Below, one piece after another: positions 8,837 to 9,994 of a DNA stretch of 9,994 bases. The notes beneath the pieces were generated by a model. The model made no database searches and was not told the origin of the DNA. It was given only the letters and a program-made list of their open reading frames with translations. Location: assembly GCA_002430125.1 (NCBI GenBank), contig DJBQ01000148.1:1-9994 (forward strand). The letters run 5' to 3'. The stretch's first letter is position 1. The number at the start of each line of letters is the position of its first letter. The stretch is from Rhodobacterales bacterium UBA5972. Its GTDB lineage: Bacteria > Pseudomonadota > Alphaproteobacteria > Rhodobacterales > Rhodobacteraceae. Position numbers and translations under genes: made by a program.

Positions 8837-8970
8837 AAACCAAAATCGTTTGCCATCGTGATGCTTGCCGGCACGCGCCCGAGAACGGCTGGACGAAGAT
8901 CCAACCCGCGCCAAAGAAGGTATTTGCTGGATTCAGAGTTGATCATCGGATCTTCGACAAAACCACCTAA
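8833..8970 (+). pseudogene. Remnant of a glycerophosphodiester phosphodiesterase (GDPD) gene
   Basis: A 45-codon frame starting at TTG 8833, overlapping the EEP stop as TTGA, encodes KIVCHRDACRHAPEN near its start. This closely matches the GDPD N-terminal signature (HRG...APENT). It ends with DHRIFDKTT then TAA, which resembles the second GDPD motif (HD-x3-DRTTNG) but with one residue lost. Only about 28 residues separate the two motifs where the family normally has some 45-50, and the glycine of HRG and the threonine of PENT are changed. The rest of the roughly 240-residue enzyme is absent. I read it as an internally deleted, decayed GDPD (UgpQ-like) gene that once closed the operon. GDPDs cleave glycerophosphodiesters to glycerol-3-phosphate and an alcohol. 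The alternative is chance similarity in a short frame. Confidence 0.6.
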
Positions 8971-9068
8971 AGTTTGATTTAATACACGCCTTATCTGCAA
9001 CGCTAGGCATATTACGTGTCTTTATAAGTTAAACCCTATGAGGGAAAAATCTGGAGCAATAGACGAAA
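8971..9068 (+). promoter_or_regulatory. AT-rich leader of the HAD phosphatase gene
   Basis: This 98-nt AT-rich stretch after the phosphodiesterase remnant contains TATAAG at 9023-9028, a possible -10 box, but no good -35 box at the proper distance. GGAG at 9053-9056 lies 12 nt before the ATG, rather far for a ribosome site. A promoter here is plausible because the composition changes and the upstream genes are decaying, but it is not demonstrated. No terminator is seen between the remnant and this gene. Confidence 0.3.
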
Positions 9069-9887
9069 ATGGCCGAACAAAAAGTATTGAGAACACCTTC
9101 TGGCGATATTGCCTGCCACCTCCTAGATATGGACGGTGTATTGGTGCGTGGTATGACGCCGATTGTACGGTCGGCAGAATATGTACAGCTTCTCGTTGAT
9201 CGTAGTGTTCCATTTATGGTGTTTTCAAACAATTCACGGTTCACCCCCGAAGTCATGGCGGATAGATTAAATAGCGTTGGTTTTCAATTGGATAGCAGTA
9301 AGATTTATACATCCGCCCTTGCAACCGCAGAGTTCATCAACTTACAAAAGCCAAATGCAACGTGTTTTCCGATTGGTGAAGAGGGTCTAAAGCAGGCCTT
9401 GCAAGACCAGAATTTACAGTACGATGACGTAGCCCCAGATTATGTAGTAGTAGGGGAATCGGTCGACTACTCTTTTCAGGAATTGACAAAGAGCGCCCAA
9501 CTTGTGGCTAGTGGAGCCCGTTTTGTCGGAACAAACCAAGATACGAGTATCCCAAGCGAGTCGGGTGCAATCCCAGCCTGTGGGGCAGTATGTGCGTTGA
9601 TTGAGGCCGCTACGGGAGTCGCGCCATATTTTATTGGAAAGCCGAACCCGTTTATGATGCGTGCCGCTCTGGCCAAATTGGGAAAGGACCCGTCAGATAC
9701 AATTATGGTAGGTGATCGCATTGACACAGATATTATGGCGGGCATGGAACTAGGTCTGCAAACCGTTCTCGTGTTGACTGGTGCCAGTGCGGAGAGTTCT
9801 TTGGGGAAATATCCCTATCGGCCGAGTTTGATCGTGCCGTCACTTTATCACTTGTCGGTTCACATGGGTTTTGAGGCAGATTGTTAA
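9069..9887 (+). CDS. HAD superfamily hydrolase, subfamily IIA (NagD-like phosphatase)
   Basis: A complete 272-residue cytoplasmic phosphatase. HAD motif I is LLDMDGVL with nucleophile D20 and acid/base D22; motif II is FSNNS (S53, N54); motif III lysine K191 is in the GKPNP typical of NagD-like enzymes; motif IV is VGDRIDTDI with D216 and D221 for magnesium. The C2-type cap lies between motifs II and III, which defines subfamily IIA. Members dephosphorylate nucleotides, phosphoglycolate, glycerol phosphates and sugar phosphates. The coding DNA is visibly more AT-rich than the neighbouring genes, and the gene is separated from the operon by the phosphodiesterase remnant and an AT-rich leader, so it may have a separate origin or regulation. 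A role downstream of the operon, for example releasing phosphate from glycerol-3-phosphate or a sugar phosphate, is possible but is only inferred from proximity. ATG 9069 was chosen because motif I begins 19 residues later. Confidence 0.92.
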   Translation: MAEQKVLRTPSGDIACHLLDMDGVLVRGMTPIVRSAEYVQLLVDRSVPFMVFSNNSRFTPEVMADRLNSVGFQLDSSKIYTSALATAEFINLQKPNATCFPIGEEGLKQALQDQNLQYDDVAPDYVVVGESVDYSFQELTKSAQLVASGARFVGTNQDTSIPSESGAIPACGAVCALIEAATGVAPYFIGKPNPFMMRAALAKLGKDPSDTIMVGDRIDTDIMAGMELGLQTVLVLTGASAESSLGKYPYRPSLIVPSLYHLSVHMGFEADC

Positions 9888-9902
9888 ATGCCCTCAAAAT
9901 TT
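9869..9902 (+). terminator. Possible weak terminator after the HAD gene
   Basis: The gene end and the following bases form an inverted repeat: TTTTGAGGCA (9869-9878) pairs with 9889-9899 (TG, one bulged C, CCTCAAAA), with a 10-nt loop containing the stop codon. Only three T residues follow, so termination would be weak. The remaining bases to the window end (9903-9994) show no gene or clear signal. Confidence 0.35.
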
Positions 9903-9994
9903 CCCTATTGTTGTCATTAGAATTTTACCTGCCTAATCGTTGTGATCGGCTTTGTCAGAGTAAACTAGCTTGAAGCGGGCAGGGCTAATTTGTA

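Overview
The window looks like an accessory carbohydrate/phosphodiester uptake and catabolism locus of an alphaproteobacterium, possibly Rhodobacteraceae. That placement is an inference from moderately high GC content, gene style and operon architecture; no rRNA, tRNA or housekeeping marker is present to confirm it.

Layout. Two operons diverge from a repeat-rich intergenic region at 2759-3001. The leftward operon is tightly packed: a MalK/UgpC-type ABC ATPase (2758-1685), a GntR/FCD-type regulator (1683-925), and a Gfo/Idh/MocA oxidoreductase that runs off the left edge (921-1). The rightward operon encodes a family-1 solute-binding protein (3002-4294), two MalF/MalG-type permeases (4361-5257, 5254-6096), a second Gfo/Idh/MocA oxidoreductase (6100-7119), a broken ABC ATPase (7116-7812), an endonuclease/exonuclease/phosphatase (EEP) fold enzyme (7805-8836) and a short remnant that resembles the start of a glycerophosphodiester phosphodiesterase (8833-8970). 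A HAD-IIA (NagD-like) phosphatase (9069-9887) follows on the same strand, in visibly more AT-rich DNA and with its own leader, so it may be a separate unit.

How it fits together. The binding protein captures a solute in the periplasm and the two permeases form the channel. The only intact ATPase in view is the divergently encoded one, because the ATPase inside the permease operon has lost its Walker A half and carries a frameshift. Two NAD(P)-dependent oxidoreductases would act on the imported sugar or polyol. The EEP enzyme and the phosphodiesterase remnant suggest that the original substrate carried a phosphate or phosphodiester, for example a glycerophospho-sugar or glycerophospho-polyol. 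This substrate assignment is inference.

Regulation. The divergent region holds three tandem copies of a 16-bp palindrome at exact 23-bp spacing, preceded by two copies of another element also spaced by 23 bp. A long, nearly perfect hairpin then precedes the binding-protein gene. The palindromes are good candidates for the operator of the neighbouring GntR-type regulator, whose ligand domain lacks the histidines that usually bind metal in FCD proteins.
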